Below, one piece after another: positions 18,413 to 28,461 of a stretch of DNA of 56,686 bases. The translations under genes and the position numbers were made by a program. Numbering within the stretch: the first letter of the stretch is position 1; each line of letters starts with the position of its first letter. Below the pieces are notes generated by a model. It searched no databases, had not been told where the DNA came from, and saw nothing but the letters and a program-made list of their open reading frames with translations. Source of the DNA: Bacillota bacterium (GTDB lineage Bacteria; Bacillota; Clostridia; Peptostreptococcales; Anaerovoracaceae); NCBI GenBank assembly GCA_030526325.1, contig JAUNCY010000006.1, positions 1 to 56,686 of the forward strand. The letters run 5' to 3'.

Positions 18413-19519
18413 CTACTGCTTCAAAAATTCCTTTAACTCGTTGTAAATCTTTTCTGCCGCATCGGTTTTAGCCAGCAATCTGCTGCTCTTTTCCATATTC
18501 CTCAGCATTTCTCCGTTTGAACGCATCTGTGAAATAACACCGATAACCTCGTCGTCATTAAGATCCTTCTCTTCAATCAAAACCGCCGCGCCTTTATCAG
18601 ACATCACCTTGGCATTGAAATACTGATGATTTCCAGTAACATAAGGGGATGGAATAAGAATAGCCGGTTTTCCGCAGGCCGTCAGCTCCGCAACAGTAAG
18701 CGCTCCGGCTCTGCTGATAATAACATCAGCCGCCCCCATATATTCAGGCATGTTTTCAATGTATTCGAACAGCCTTACATTTTTCTTTATTTCTCCGACA
18801 GACTCGGAGAGTTTTTCATTTATTTGAGCAAAGTGGGTTTTTCCCGTCACGAAGAATATTGAAACACCTTCCACGCCGTTGAAAACCTCTATCATCTTAG
18901 TCATCAGTTCATTAATTCTTGGAGAGCCCAGGCTTCCCCCGAAGCACAGAACCACCATTTCACCGTCAGCAATTCCAAGCCTGTCCCGGGCAACCTTTTT
19001 GTCGCTCATCACAAATCCCCTTCTGAGAGGATTTCCTGTCAGATACATGTCTTTGTCTCTTTTAAAATACTTTCGAGATTCATCAAAGCTCAAAAAAACT
19101 TTGTCTGCATATCTTGACAGTATTTTATTTGTCATTCCCGGAAAAGCATTCTGCTCATGAATAGCCGTCTTTATCCCCAGCTTGTGGGCTGCCCTGACCA
19201 CCGGACCGCATACATAGCCGCCCGTGCCGATAACCAGGTCCGGATTAAAACTTTTCATAATAGCCTTGGCCTGTGAATACCCTTCGAGAGTATCTTTACA
19301 GGTCTTAACATTTTTCCATATCTTTTTTCTCTTTATTCCGCTTGCAGGAATAGCCTTTATCTGATATCCGTGTGCCGGAACAATTTCATTTTCCATTCCC
19401 CTCAGGGTTCCTATGAAAATAATTTCCGCATCGGGGTTTTTCATTTTTATTGTATCTGCTATTGCCAGAGCCGGATAAATGTGCCCTCCGGTTCCTCCGC
19501 ATGCCATTATAACCTTCAA
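18413..19519 (-). CDS. murG: UDP-GlcNAc:undecaprenyl-PP-MurNAc-pentapeptide GlcNAc transferase
   Basis: A 368-residue GT28 glycosyltransferase making lipid II on the inner face of the membrane. The first G-loop is M-A-C-G-G-T-G-G-H-I-Y-P-A-L-A (about 5-19). Further hallmarks are H-E-Q-N-A-F-P-G (about 126-133), G-G-S-L-G-S (about 193-198) and the UDP-binding R-A-G-A-L-T-V-A-E-L (about 269-278). Normal length. It follows ftsW by 13 bases. Confidence 0.97.
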   Translation of the reverse strand: MKVIMACGGTGGHIYPALAIADTIKMKNPDAEIIFIGTLRGMENEIVPAHGYQIKAIPASGIKRKKIWKNVKTCKDTLEGYSQAKAIMKSFNPDLVIGTGGYVCGPVVRAAHKLGIKTAIHEQNAFPGMTNKILSRYADKVFLSFDESRKYFKRDKDMYLTGNPLRRGFVMSDKKVARDRLGIADGEMVVLCFGGSLGSPRINELMTKMIEVFNGVEGVSIFFVTGKTHFAQINEKLSESVGEIKKNVRLFEYIENMPEYMGAADVIISRAGALTVAELTACGKPAILIPSPYVTGNHQYFNAKVMSDKGAAVLIEEKDLNDDEVIGVISQMRSNGEMLRNMEKSSRLLAKTDAAEKIYNELKEFLKQ

Positions 19520-19532
19520 TTTCTGTACCTCT

Positions 19533-20630
19533 TTAATATCGCACTGAATTTTTTGAAATATTTACCAGAATGCCCGCACTGCCCATCAATATCGCCAGCG
19601 AATTTCCTCCCCAGCTTACAAACGGAAGCGAAACACCCGTCGGAGGCATTGATGATGTAACAACAGCCACGTTAAATATAACCTGAAGCGCTATCATAGA
19701 TGTGATACCCGTAGCCAAAAGCATTCCAAACATATCTTTTGCATTTATCGCAATATGGATTCCTCTCCATATGAGAACAATATATACTGTAAGAAGCAGC
19801 AGACAGCCGATGAACCCCAGTTCTTCCCCTATTATAGAGAAAATAAAGTCATTCATAGGCTCAGGAAGATATAAGGTCTTCTGAATGCTCTTGCCCAGAC
19901 CTACTCCGAACAGACCGCCCGATCCCAGAGCCAGCAGCGACTGCACAGCCTGGAATCCTGTGCCGAGAGGATCCGCAAAAGGATCCAGAAAGCTTGTAAA
20001 TCTGGCCATTCTGTAAGGTTCTACAGCAATAAGCACCAAAACCGCTGACAATCCCAGCGCAAACACGCCCATCAGATATCTGATTTTTATTCCTGCCGCT
20101 ATCATGATACATACTACTATACCGCACAGGGTAACAGCAGTACTCATATTAGGCTGTTTCAATATCAGAACCGCAAAGACAACCATAATCACAAGTACCG
20201 GAAGGATTCCGTCAAAGAATGATTTTATCCTGTTCGGTTTCCTGCTGAGATACCATGATGCAAAAATTGCCATCGCAGGCTTTGCAATTTCACCCGGCAT
20301 GATGGTTATTCCGCCCACACCTATCCATCTTTTGGCTTCATTGATTTCCACACCGAGAGGTGTCCATATCAGCAGAAGCAGAACAAAAGAAACCGCAAGT
20401 ATTATCGGGGACAGTCTGCCGAAAGCCTTATACGGAATATGGCTTGCCCCGATCATGATTCCGGTGCCTATTATCGCCCACATGATAACTTTTTTCAGAT
20501 AGTAGTATGCGTCGCCTTCGGAATTAAGGGCTGTATAGTAGCTTGCGCTGAAAACCATTACTATCCCGAAAATTACTAAAATGGCAACAGTAAATATTAA
20601 AATAAAATCACCGTTTTTTCGGTTTGACAT
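19533..20630 (-). CDS. ftsW: lipid II polymerase FtsW (SEDS family)
   Basis: A 365-residue SEDS membrane glycosyltransferase with about ten transmembrane helices. SEDS signatures include G-E-I-A-K-P-A-M-A (about 112-120), G-L-G-K-S-I-Q-K (about 246-253), E-E-L-G-F-I-G (about 271-277) and the C-terminal V-S-W-G-G-N-S-L (about 343-350). It polymerises septal glycan with the cognate class B PBP (25875-27878). It begins exactly where murD ends. Confidence 0.95.
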   Translation of the reverse strand: MSNRKNGDFILIFTVAILVIFGIVMVFSASYYTALNSEGDAYYYLKKVIMWAIIGTGIMIGASHIPYKAFGRLSPIILAVSFVLLLLIWTPLGVEINEAKRWIGVGGITIMPGEIAKPAMAIFASWYLSRKPNRIKSFFDGILPVLVIMVVFAVLILKQPNMSTAVTLCGIVVCIMIAAGIKIRYLMGVFALGLSAVLVLIAVEPYRMARFTSFLDPFADPLGTGFQAVQSLLALGSGGLFGVGLGKSIQKTLYLPEPMNDFIFSIIGEELGFIGCLLLLTVYIVLIWRGIHIAINAKDMFGMLLATGITSMIALQVIFNVAVVTSSMPPTGVSLPFVSWGGNSLAILMGSAGILVNISKNSVRY

Positions 20631-21995
20631 TTATTTTCCTCCCAAAGCTTTCACGCATTCTTTAAAATGTCTTCCTCTTTCTTCATAGTTGTTATACATT
20701 CCCCAGCTTGCGCAGGCCGGCGAAAGCAGAACCGTATCTCCTTCTTCTGCCATATCATATGCGCTCTGTACGCACTGCTCCATATTTTCCTTAAATGTAT
20801 AATTTTTAAAACCCGCCTTATCGCAGGCTTCAGCTATGATAGGAGCCGTAACTCCTATAAGATACATATGCTTAACCCTTCCGTCAAAGTTTTTTACAAA
20901 AGGTCCGAAATCTTCTTTTTTGTCGTAGCCTCCCGCAATCAGGATGATGTTTCTTTTCAATGCCTCGATTGCTTTTGTTGAGGCATCTGTATTTGTTCCT
21001 TTAGAGTCGTTGTAATACTTCACGCCTTCAATCTCCGAAACAAATTCTATTCTGTGTTCTACACCTTCAAAAGCTCTCAGGCCCTCGGCTATTACAGGAA
21101 TCTCAACCCCGGAAAAATAACACATTGCAGCCGCAGCCAGAGCGTTTTCCAGATTATGCGCCCCGGGTATCTGAAGTTCACCGCATCCGCAGACGATTTT
21201 TTCTTCTCCGCTTTCGTCCTTAATTACAATATTTTCATTTCTTACATAACATCCGAAATCCAGTATCTCCTTCCTGGAAAAAGGCACAACCTTTGCAGGA
21301 CATTTTCCTGCCAGTTTCCATGAGGCTTCGCAGTCCATATTTACCACGAAATAATCATCTTTTGTCTGGTTCTCGAAAACCCTTGCCTTGGCACCGGCAT
21401 ATGCCTCCATAGTCTTATGCCTGTTGAGATGATCCGGTGTAACGTTAAGCACGGCTGATACTTTTGCTTTGAAGTATTTTACTGTTTCAAGCTGGAAACT
21501 GGAAAGCTCTGCCGCAAACCAGCTGTCGTCCGTGGATTTCTCCGCAGCTTCCACAACCGGGCTGCCGATATTCCCCACAACAAAAGTTTCCCTGCCGCCT
21601 CTCTCAAGTATTTCACCCACAAGACTGGTGGTGGTTGTCTTTCCGTTTGTTCCGGTTATGCCGATATAATTTCCTTTGGACAGACGATATGCCAGTTCCA
21701 GTTCCCCCAGCATCTCCCCGCAGTTTTCTCTGCCGAAAACCGCTATGTCCTCATCCAGAGGAATTCCCGGGCTGATAACCATATAATCAAATTTTCTGCT
21801 CTTTTCCGGAATTTTCCCCCAGAAGCATTCTATATTCCAATCCGAGATCATATTCCTGACTTCCTCAGAAATTTCGGATTCTTCCTTTTTATCATACAGA
21901 AAAACCTGAGCCTGCCTGTTTATCAGTGTATTTGCCGCAGCAATGCCGCTTTTTCCGACACCTGCAACAATCACCGTTTTATCTTTAAGTTCCAT
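20631..21995 (-). CDS. murD: UDP-N-acetylmuramoyl-alanine-D-glutamate ligase
   Basis: A 454-residue ATP-dependent Mur ligase that adds D-Glu to UDP-MurNAc-L-Ala. The P-loop is G-I-T-G-T-N-G-K-T-T-T-T. A central N-V-T-P-D-H-L-N-R-H-K and the late Y-N-D-S-K-G-T-N motif identify MurD. The start is the ATG giving MELKDKTVIVAG, with AGGTGA eight bases upstream. An in-frame extension of 32 codons would overlap mraY and is rejected. The gap to mraY is 14 bases. Confidence 0.96.
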   Translation of the reverse strand: MELKDKTVIVAGVGKSGIAAANTLINRQAQVFLYDKKEESEISEEVRNMISDWNIECFWGKIPEKSRKFDYMVISPGIPLDEDIAVFGRENCGEMLGELELAYRLSKGNYIGITGTNGKTTTTSLVGEILERGGRETFVVGNIGSPVVEAAEKSTDDSWFAAELSSFQLETVKYFKAKVSAVLNVTPDHLNRHKTMEAYAGAKARVFENQTKDDYFVVNMDCEASWKLAGKCPAKVVPFSRKEILDFGCYVRNENIVIKDESGEEKIVCGCGELQIPGAHNLENALAAAAMCYFSGVEIPVIAEGLRAFEGVEHRIEFVSEIEGVKYYNDSKGTNTDASTKAIEALKRNIILIAGGYDKKEDFGPFVKNFDGRVKHMYLIGVTAPIIAEACDKAGFKNYTFKENMEQCVQSAYDMAEEGDTVLLSPACASWGMYNNYEERGRHFKECVKALGGK

Positions 21996-22009
21996 CTGTT
22001 CACCTTTCT

Positions 22010-22984
22010 CTACCAAATGATTAATGCGCCGATAATACAAAGAACCACCGATACTGCGCTGAATACCCACACCACTTTTACCTCGCTCCATCCGGAAAGC
22101 TCAAAGTGGTGATGCAGCGGAGCCATTTTAAACACACGTCTTTTTGAAGTTTTATATACATATACCTGAATAATTACAGAAACAGCTTCGGCAACAAACA
22201 CCATGCCGACTACAGGTATAATCATTGTCATATTCATAAGTACGGCAACCGCGGAAATCGCACCGCCCAGAGCCAGAGAGCCTGTATCTCCCATAAATAC
22301 TTTTGCAGGCTTATGGTTATAAACAAGAAAACCCGAGCAGGCACCCGCCACAGCACCCGCAAAGACTCCAAGCCCTTCGTAGGCAAAGCCTACAGCTGTC
22401 ATTCCCAGGAACAGGCATACAGGAATAGTAACGCCCGAAGCCAGTCCGTCCAGTCCGTCTGTAAGATTTACGCTGTTTACCATAGCAACTGTAACAAATA
22501 CTATAAACGGAATATACATTATTCCGAAATTTACATTTATATCCGCTATCGGAATATACACATGCGTTCCGAAAGCCGATACTTTGAGCTGATATACTGC
22601 CAAAGCTGCAGCCACGGCAATCTGAAGAGCCATTTTCTGATATGCCCTAAGTCCCAGATTTCTTTTCAGAACAACCTTGATGAAATCATCAATAAATCCG
22701 ATGGCTCCGAACCCGACCGCTGCCAGAATCAAAACAAGAATGTCCTTGCTCATTCCTTCAACTATGAGTGCCGTTACCACTATAGCGCCTATCATGAACA
22801 AGCCTCCCATGGTAGGGGTACCGGCCTTTTTCAGATGGCTCTGAGGTCCGTCTTCCCTTATGCTTTGTCCCGCTTTTATCCGTCTCAGAAGAGGAATGGA
22901 CGGGAATCCCAGGATAACTGTAATAACAAACGCCATTGCTATGGCTGTAATCATCGGATAATAGTTCTGCAAAATAAAGTCCAT
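22010..22984 (-). CDS. mraY: phospho-MurNAc-pentapeptide transferase MraY
   Basis: A 324-residue polytopic membrane enzyme (about ten helices) that transfers phospho-MurNAc-pentapeptide to undecaprenyl phosphate, forming lipid I. Signatures: D-G-P-Q-S-H-L-K-K-A-G-T-P-T-M-G-G, F-I-D-D-F-I-K, N-L-T-D-G-L-D-G-L-A-S-G, F-M-G-D-T-G-S-L-A-L-G-G and the P-L-H-H-H-F-E catalytic triad of histidines. The ATG at 22984 follows ACAGGAGCTAAAGAT. A 12-codon in-frame extension upstream would overlap murF and is rejected. Confidence 0.96.
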   Translation of the reverse strand: MDFILQNYYPMITAIAMAFVITVILGFPSIPLLRRIKAGQSIREDGPQSHLKKAGTPTMGGLFMIGAIVVTALIVEGMSKDILVLILAAVGFGAIGFIDDFIKVVLKRNLGLRAYQKMALQIAVAAALAVYQLKVSAFGTHVYIPIADINVNFGIMYIPFIVFVTVAMVNSVNLTDGLDGLASGVTIPVCLFLGMTAVGFAYEGLGVFAGAVAGACSGFLVYNHKPAKVFMGDTGSLALGGAISAVAVLMNMTMIIPVVGMVFVAEAVSVIIQVYVYKTSKRRVFKMAPLHHHFELSGWSEVKVVWVFSAVSVVLCIIGALIIW

Positions 22985-22988
22985 ATCT

Positions 22989-24374
22989 TTAGCTCCTGTC
23001 TTTAAGTAAATACTCTGCAATCATTTCCATACCGATTGCTCTGGATGCTTTAATTAATACTGCATCTCCGGGCATTATCAGCCGGTCTATGTCGGCCGTC
23101 AGCGCTTCCCTGCTTTCGTAATGTCCCGTTCTCTCTTTTCCAATATATGCCGCGGCACTGTCAGAAATAAATGCGGCATCCTTTCCGACGGTAATCACCA
23201 TATCGAGATTCTTTTCTCCGGCGTACTTGCCCACCTGTCTGTGATATTTTTCGGTTTCCGGGCCCATGCCCAACATATCTCCAAGTATGGCGATTTTTCT
23301 CTTTCCTTCAACTGACAGCAGCACATCTATTCCGGCTCTCATTGAGTCGGGGCTGGCATTATATGTATCGTCTATTACTTTTACTCCTTTTGAAGAACTG
23401 CCTATAACCAGTCTTTTGTCGGTACGCATGCATTTCCTGATATTGTCCGCTATTACAGAAGGCTCAACACCCGCTTCCATAGCCGCAGCGACTGCAAGGG
23501 CTCCGTTATGTCCGTTGTGAACTCCCGGAATAGGAATCATGAAATCATATTCCCTGTCCCCCGCCTGCAGAGTAAGTATTACACCCTCCTCCGACAGATC
23601 TTCAACTTTTTTTATAACATAATCGCACTCCTGTGAAGAGCCGACTTTTACTACTTTATACTTTTTTTCTTTCCAGTCAACAGAAGAAAGCAAATCATTA
23701 TCAAAATTTATAATTAATTTACAGGTTTCGTCAAAATAATTTGTAATTTCCAGCTTTGCTTTCAGTATGTTTTCTCTGCTTCCAAGTTCTGAAATATGGG
23801 ATACGCCAATATTCGTAATAACAGCGATTTCAGGTCTGGCAATATCCGCAAGAAGATCTACTTCTCCGAAATTTCCCATGCCCATTTCAAAAATTGCTGC
23901 CTGATGGTCTTCGTTTACACTTAGAGCAGTCAGAGGCATTCCTATATGGTTGTTGAAATTTCCCGAATTCTTTGCAGTTCTGTATTTACCGCACAAGCTC
24001 CAGTACAGCAGTTCTTTTGTACTTGTCTTTCCTGTACTTCCCGTAACTCCTATCTTTAATAGTTTGTCAAAACTCTCAAGATAATATTTTGCTAATTTCT
24101 GAAGTGCTGCCAGAGTATCGTCCACCAGTATCAGAGACATATCCGGATAATCCGGGATCTCTTTCGACACAACCGCAGCCCTGCATCCTGCCTCAAAAGC
24201 CTTTCCCAGATAAGCATGCCCGTCGCTTTTTTCGCCTTTAAGCGCAAAAAACAAATCGTTTCCGGTTATTTTTCTCGAATCCACAGATACTCCCGTAACT
24301 GTTCTGCGGGCATTCCCGCAAATTAGACGGCCGTTCAGGGCCTTAACTATTTCATCAACAGTCAATGTTTTCAT
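22989..24374 (-). CDS. murF: UDP-MurNAc-tripeptide-D-Ala-D-Ala ligase
   Basis: A 461-residue Mur ligase that adds D-Ala-D-Ala to the UDP-MurNAc-tripeptide. The N-terminal R-x-V-x-G-V-S-V-D-S-R-K domain is followed by the P-loop G-V-T-G-S-T-G-K-T-S-T-K (about 109-120), N-I-G-V-S-H-I-S-E-L and D-D-T-Y-N-A-S-P-D-S-M-R-A-G (about 327-340), all MurF-typical. It ends four bases before the mraY start, and the mraY ribosome binding site lies within its last codons. Confidence 0.96.
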   Translation of the reverse strand: MKTLTVDEIVKALNGRLICGNARRTVTGVSVDSRKITGNDLFFALKGEKSDGHAYLGKAFEAGCRAAVVSKEIPDYPDMSLILVDDTLAALQKLAKYYLESFDKLLKIGVTGSTGKTSTKELLYWSLCGKYRTAKNSGNFNNHIGMPLTALSVNEDHQAAIFEMGMGNFGEVDLLADIARPEIAVITNIGVSHISELGSRENILKAKLEITNYFDETCKLIINFDNDLLSSVDWKEKKYKVVKVGSSQECDYVIKKVEDLSEEGVILTLQAGDREYDFMIPIPGVHNGHNGALAVAAAMEAGVEPSVIADNIRKCMRTDKRLVIGSSSKGVKVIDDTYNASPDSMRAGIDVLLSVEGKRKIAILGDMLGMGPETEKYHRQVGKYAGEKNLDMVITVGKDAAFISDSAAAYIGKERTGHYESREALTADIDRLIMPGDAVLIKASRAIGMEMIAEYLLKDRS

Positions 24375-24386
24375 ATATCCTCCGGA

Positions 24387-25850
24387 TTATTTCTGACTCA
24401 GTATTTCTCCGATAACTTCTTTATCATCAAAATGAATCTTTTCTTTTCCTATTATCTGATAGTCTTCATGACCCTTGCCCGCAACTATGATAACGTCACC
24501 GGGTTCATAAATATCAATAGCTCTTTTTATAGCTTCTCTTCTGTCCACTATCATTTCGTATGTGCAGTCTGTTCCGGAAATTCCCGCTTCTATATCATCC
24601 AGAATAGCTCCGGGTTCCTCCGTTCTCGGATTATCGCTTGTAACTATGCAGTATTCACATCTATCTCCGGCAGCTTTTCCCATCATAGGGCGCTTTGTCC
24701 TGTCTCTGTCACCGCCGCAGCCGAATACGCAAATCAGTCTTGCTTTTTTGAACTCGTTCGCGGTGTCAAGTACCTTTATCAGTGCATCAGGGGTATGGGC
24801 ATAGTCAACTATTACAACCACACCTTTATCATTAGGAACCAGTTCGAATCTTCCGGGAACTCCCTTGATACTTTCAATACCCTCTGCGATTTCTCCGGCA
24901 TCTATTCCGCTTTCGTATGCGGCGGAAAACGCTGCAAGAGCATTGTATACCGAAAAGGCTCCGGGTATATTTATTCTCATTCCGGCAACATAGTTTCCGT
25001 CGTGATATATTTTAATTACTGAATGTGTGTCGGTTTTATATGAAACTTCTGCAAAATAATCGGCTTCCGGGTTTTCAGCCGAATAGGAGTAAACCCTTAT
25101 TCCCTCTTCTTTCAGTTCTCCGTACATTCTTTCGCCGTATTCATCGTCAATATTTATAAGTCCGGCGCCCCATACTTTATAGAACAGCTTTTTCTTTGCC
25201 TGATAATACTCCTCAAAATCCTTATGGAAATCAAGATGATCTTCCGTCAGGTTGGTAAAAATCCCGTAATCGAAAACAATACTGTCTACTCTGTCCATGA
25301 AAAGAGCGTGGGATGAAACCTCCATTGCGCAGGCCTTGTCTCCGCAGTCCGCCATTTCCTTGAACATTTTATGAATTTCATAAGATTCCGGGGTTGTGTG
25401 AGTAGATTCCTTAACAGTATTTCCGGCTTTATATGAGATTGTTCCGATAAGGCCGCAGGGTTTTCCTGCCTTTTCCAGTATACTGTTTAGCATATATGTA
25501 GTAGTAGTTTTTCCGTTTGTTCCGGTAACCCCGATGATTTCAAGTTTATCTGCAGGTCTCCCGAAGAAGTTCGCAGAAATTTTTCCGAGGGCTTCCCTAG
25601 TGTTATCACATACGATAACAGGAATTATGCTGTCATCATAGTTTTCTCCCTTCTGAACCAGAGCACAGGAGGCTCCTCTTTCGGCAGCTCCGCTGATATA
25701 TTTGTGCCCGTCAGATTCAAATCCTTTTATGCACACAAACACGCCGCCCTTCTCAACCTTTCTGGAATCGTAGGCAATGCCCGTTATTTCTGTATCTTCG
25801 CTTAACCGGTATTCCGCTTTCACTCCCGCAAATAAATCTTTAATTTTCAA
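24387..25850 (-). CDS. murE: UDP-MurNAc-L-Ala-D-Glu ligase (meso-DAP type likely)
   Basis: About 487 residues. An N-terminal D-S-R-K-V-E-K-G-G-V-F-V domain, P-loop G-V-T-G-T-N-G-K-T-T-T-T, N-L-T-E-D-H-L-D-F-H and D-Y-A-H-T-P-D-A-L identify MurE. The third-residue specificity motif reads S-D-N-P-R-T-E-E-P (about residue 407), the DNPR form associated with meso-diaminopimelate. The strong GGGAGG lies inside the longest frame, so I prefer the TTG at 25850 (nine bases after the SD, giving MKIKDLFAG) to the ATG six codons upstream. Confidence 0.94.
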   Translation of the reverse strand: MKIKDLFAGVKAEYRLSEDTEITGIAYDSRKVEKGGVFVCIKGFESDGHKYISGAAERGASCALVQKGENYDDSIIPVIVCDNTREALGKISANFFGRPADKLEIIGVTGTNGKTTTTYMLNSILEKAGKPCGLIGTISYKAGNTVKESTHTTPESYEIHKMFKEMADCGDKACAMEVSSHALFMDRVDSIVFDYGIFTNLTEDHLDFHKDFEEYYQAKKKLFYKVWGAGLINIDDEYGERMYGELKEEGIRVYSYSAENPEADYFAEVSYKTDTHSVIKIYHDGNYVAGMRINIPGAFSVYNALAAFSAAYESGIDAGEIAEGIESIKGVPGRFELVPNDKGVVVIVDYAHTPDALIKVLDTANEFKKARLICVFGCGGDRDRTKRPMMGKAAGDRCEYCIVTSDNPRTEEPGAILDDIEAGISGTDCTYEMIVDRREAIKRAIDIYEPGDVIIVAGKGHEDYQIIGKEKIHFDDKEVIGEILSQK

Positions 25851-25874
25851 AACAAAATTACCTCCCATCAGAAT

Positions 25875-27878
25875 CTACTCGGTATATATGTATATTGTTG
25901 ATCCTTCTTCTACTCTTGTTAGATATTTTGGATACTGGTCAACTACGGTAAGAGTATCGTCATTTGAAGTTTCAGGCATTACAATAACCTTCAGCCCCTG
26001 ATTCTGAATCATTTTCTTTGCATCTCCTACTGTATGGCCGCAAAGATTCTGCACCACAAGAGATCCTGATTCTATTGTCTGTTTTTCGGAGCTGGTATAA
26101 TCCGGTTCAACCTGCATGTAAACAAGAGCCTCTTCCAGAAAATCTCTGGCATACGGTACCGCCATGGTGCTGGCATAGTGAGTAGCACCCTGCGGTTCAT
26201 CTACGATAAACAGTACCGCTATCTCGGGATCGTCCGAAGGAGCTATTGCCATAAATGAACAGTATACCTTTCCCGCCGCATATCTGCCGTTTACTACCTT
26301 GTCGGCTGTACCTGTTTTTCCGCCAACCTTGTATCCCGGAATATATGCCGCTTTACCTGTACCTTCGTCAACAACGCTCTGCATAATCTGTCTCATCTCT
26401 GCAGAAGTCTGCTCAGAGACAGTTCTTCTTACAACTTTAGGTTCATTTTTGTATATTATGTCGCCGTCGTCATTCTGAATTTCCTTCACAATGTGAGGCT
26501 TCATCAGATATCCTCCGTTTGCAATAGAGGAAATTGCTGTAATAAGCTGAATAGGAGTAACGGAAATACCGTGTCCGTAAGACATGGTTGCCAGTTCGGC
26601 AGGTTTGATAGTCTCCCTGTCATACATGATAGTGCTGGTTTCGCCAGGCAGGTCTATTCCCGTCTTGCTTGAAAATCCCAGAGTGTCCAGATAATCAAAA
26701 TACTTTCTGGCTCCTATTCTGAGACCCAGAGTTATGAATACCGGATTGCATGAGTTCTGAACGGCCTGTGAAAGAGTCTCAACACCGTGAGGATTGTAAT
26801 ATCTCCAGCATCTCAGAGTATCTGTATAAAGCTGGTAATATCCTGTACAGGTAAAAGTATCGGAAAGACTGGTCAGCCCTTCTTCAAGAGCAATCGCTGT
26901 AGTTATAAGTTTGAACGTGGAGCCCGGTTCATATGTATCGCTGACAAGGAAATTTCTCCACATTTTATTCCAGTACTGGGTTCTTTCCTCATTTGTTTCA
27001 AGAGCGTTGTATTCCTCAAGATCCTTTTCGTTTTTAGGAACTCTCGGATTATTCAAATCGTATCCCGGGTACATTGACATTGCCAGAACCTCTCCGGTAT
27101 CCGGATCCATTGCTATGGCCATTGTGCGCAGCGCTCCCGTATCGTTGTATGCGTGCTCAAGGGCTTTGTCGAGATAATGCTGAATTACTTCATCTATGGT
27201 GAGGACAACATTCAAACCGTCTTCCGCCTCATAATATTTTTCGGTTCCGTATGAAAGCTGCCTTCCCGATGCATCTGTATTTCTTATTATTCTTCCTGAC
27301 TTTCCGCTGAGATAATCGTTGCAGGACAGTTCTATTCCGGTAATTCCATTATTGTCATCCGTGGTATGACCTATTACAGAACATGCAAAATCTCCGTAAG
27401 GATAGTATCTCTTCGTACTTTCCTCTACGGATATTCCCGGCAAATCGCCTTTTTTCATATAAGCTCTGATCTTATCTGCCTGATCTGTATCAAGGTTTTT
27501 TGCAACCCGGACAAGCGCAGACTGTTTTACAAGATATCCGGAAACATCTGCAGGTTCAGATCCCGTAATCTCCGAAAGAATAGACGTCATGGCGTCCGTA
27601 TCTCCGTTTTTATCCTTAACCTCCGCAGGTCTCACCCATACGGTATATGTAGGAGCATTTACAGCAAGCTCCTTCATGTTGCGGTCAAATATTTCCCCTC
27701 TTTCCGCACTGATCGGAGTATCCTTCGTCTGCTGTTCAACAGCCTTATCGGAATATTCCTCTCCGTCCACCAGCATTATCCAGCCAAGACGCACTGACAG
27801 ACCCAGAAATACCAGACCGAACAATGCGAAAAGCACTATTATTCTCTTTTTATTATTTGTTCTCACCGGCGATGCCAA
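25875..27878 (-). CDS. class B penicillin-binding protein with PASTA domain (FtsI/SpoVD type)
   Basis: A 667-residue septal transpeptidase: one N-terminal membrane helix (about 13-33), a dimerisation domain with R-G-x-I-x-D-R-N-x-x-x-L-A, and the transpeptidase domain with S-T-F-K near residue 320 (active Ser), S-C-N and K-T-G-T. A single C-terminal PASTA domain (about 605-665) follows. It cross-links septal peptidoglycan as partner of FtsW. A SpoVD role (spore cortex) cannot be separated from an FtsI role by sequence alone; only one such gene is seen in this cluster. The start appears to be a TTG nine bases after GGGAG. A 162-base gap separates it from ftsL. Confidence 0.93.
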   Translation of the reverse strand: MASPVRTNNKKRIIVLFALFGLVFLGLSVRLGWIMLVDGEEYSDKAVEQQTKDTPISAERGEIFDRNMKELAVNAPTYTVWVRPAEVKDKNGDTDAMTSILSEITGSEPADVSGYLVKQSALVRVAKNLDTDQADKIRAYMKKGDLPGISVEESTKRYYPYGDFACSVIGHTTDDNNGITGIELSCNDYLSGKSGRIIRNTDASGRQLSYGTEKYYEAEDGLNVVLTIDEVIQHYLDKALEHAYNDTGALRTMAIAMDPDTGEVLAMSMYPGYDLNNPRVPKNEKDLEEYNALETNEERTQYWNKMWRNFLVSDTYEPGSTFKLITTAIALEEGLTSLSDTFTCTGYYQLYTDTLRCWRYYNPHGVETLSQAVQNSCNPVFITLGLRIGARKYFDYLDTLGFSSKTGIDLPGETSTIMYDRETIKPAELATMSYGHGISVTPIQLITAISSIANGGYLMKPHIVKEIQNDDGDIIYKNEPKVVRRTVSEQTSAEMRQIMQSVVDEGTGKAAYIPGYKVGGKTGTADKVVNGRYAAGKVYCSFMAIAPSDDPEIAVLFIVDEPQGATHYASTMAVPYARDFLEEALVYMQVEPDYTSSEKQTIESGSLVVQNLCGHTVGDAKKMIQNQGLKVIVMPETSNDDTLTVVDQYPKYLTRVEEGSTIYIYTE

Positions 27879-28040
27879 ACCAATACACTCCCTTTAACAC
27901 AAAAACCCGGCTTAGCTAATCAAGATAAGTGATAATTATATCGTATCATCAAATCTATTAACCTATCCGGATTTTCTATGATATTTATATAATAGTATTC
28001 TGCTGCAGTATATTTATTCCCTTTCGAAAAAACCTGTATA

Positions 28041-28448
28041 TCAATCGGCGTCAGCCGTATATACCGTTCCCGATCCGGAATTTATGTAAACGTACTGTGA
28101 TGCAGTAGGATATTCCATCCCCAGTTCATTAATAGCCTTTGTTTCAATAGCTCCCGGCGACGTACTTGCTGTCACCTGGAGATTTAAATCGTTTATCTCA
28201 GTCTGCAGTTCAGCGATTGCTGCATTTGTTTCATTTATCTGATATTTTATTGATGTTCCGTATGCTATAAATCCTATTCCCACTACCAGAATGACAGCCA
28301 CCATAAACAGCGCCTTGAACATCAGCGTTTTCTGACTGCGGAACAGACGTTCTTTGTTCTTTACCACTTTCAATTTCTCTGCACTACTTCTATTACTTAT
28401 ATGCTCCGAATTTACTTCACCGTAATTATATTGCCTAGCAGTCTGCAT
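28041..28448 (-). CDS. ftsL: FtsL-like septum protein
   Basis: A 135-residue bitopic protein: a basic cytoplasmic N-terminus, a membrane helix (about 43-65), then a heptad-rich coiled coil (about 70-100) followed by the A-I-x-x-L-G-M-x-Y-P region typical of FtsL/DivIC-type proteins. The assignment rests mainly on position between rsmH and the class B PBP. It should form a complex with FtsQ and DivIC that activates the septal synthase. Confidence 0.82.
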   Translation of the reverse strand: MQTARQYNYGEVNSEHISNRSSAEKLKVVKNKERLFRSQKTLMFKALFMVAVILVVGIGFIAYGTSIKYQINETNAAIAELQTEINDLNLQVTASTSPGAIETKAINELGMEYPTASQYVYINSGSGTVYTADAD

Positions 28449-28461
28449 TCTTACCTCCTTG

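Noticed and set aside
22010-23020. Longer mraY and murD starts overlapping the preceding genes
   Set aside because: Extensions run into murF and mraY coding sequence; good SD sequences and family N-termini support the shorter starts.
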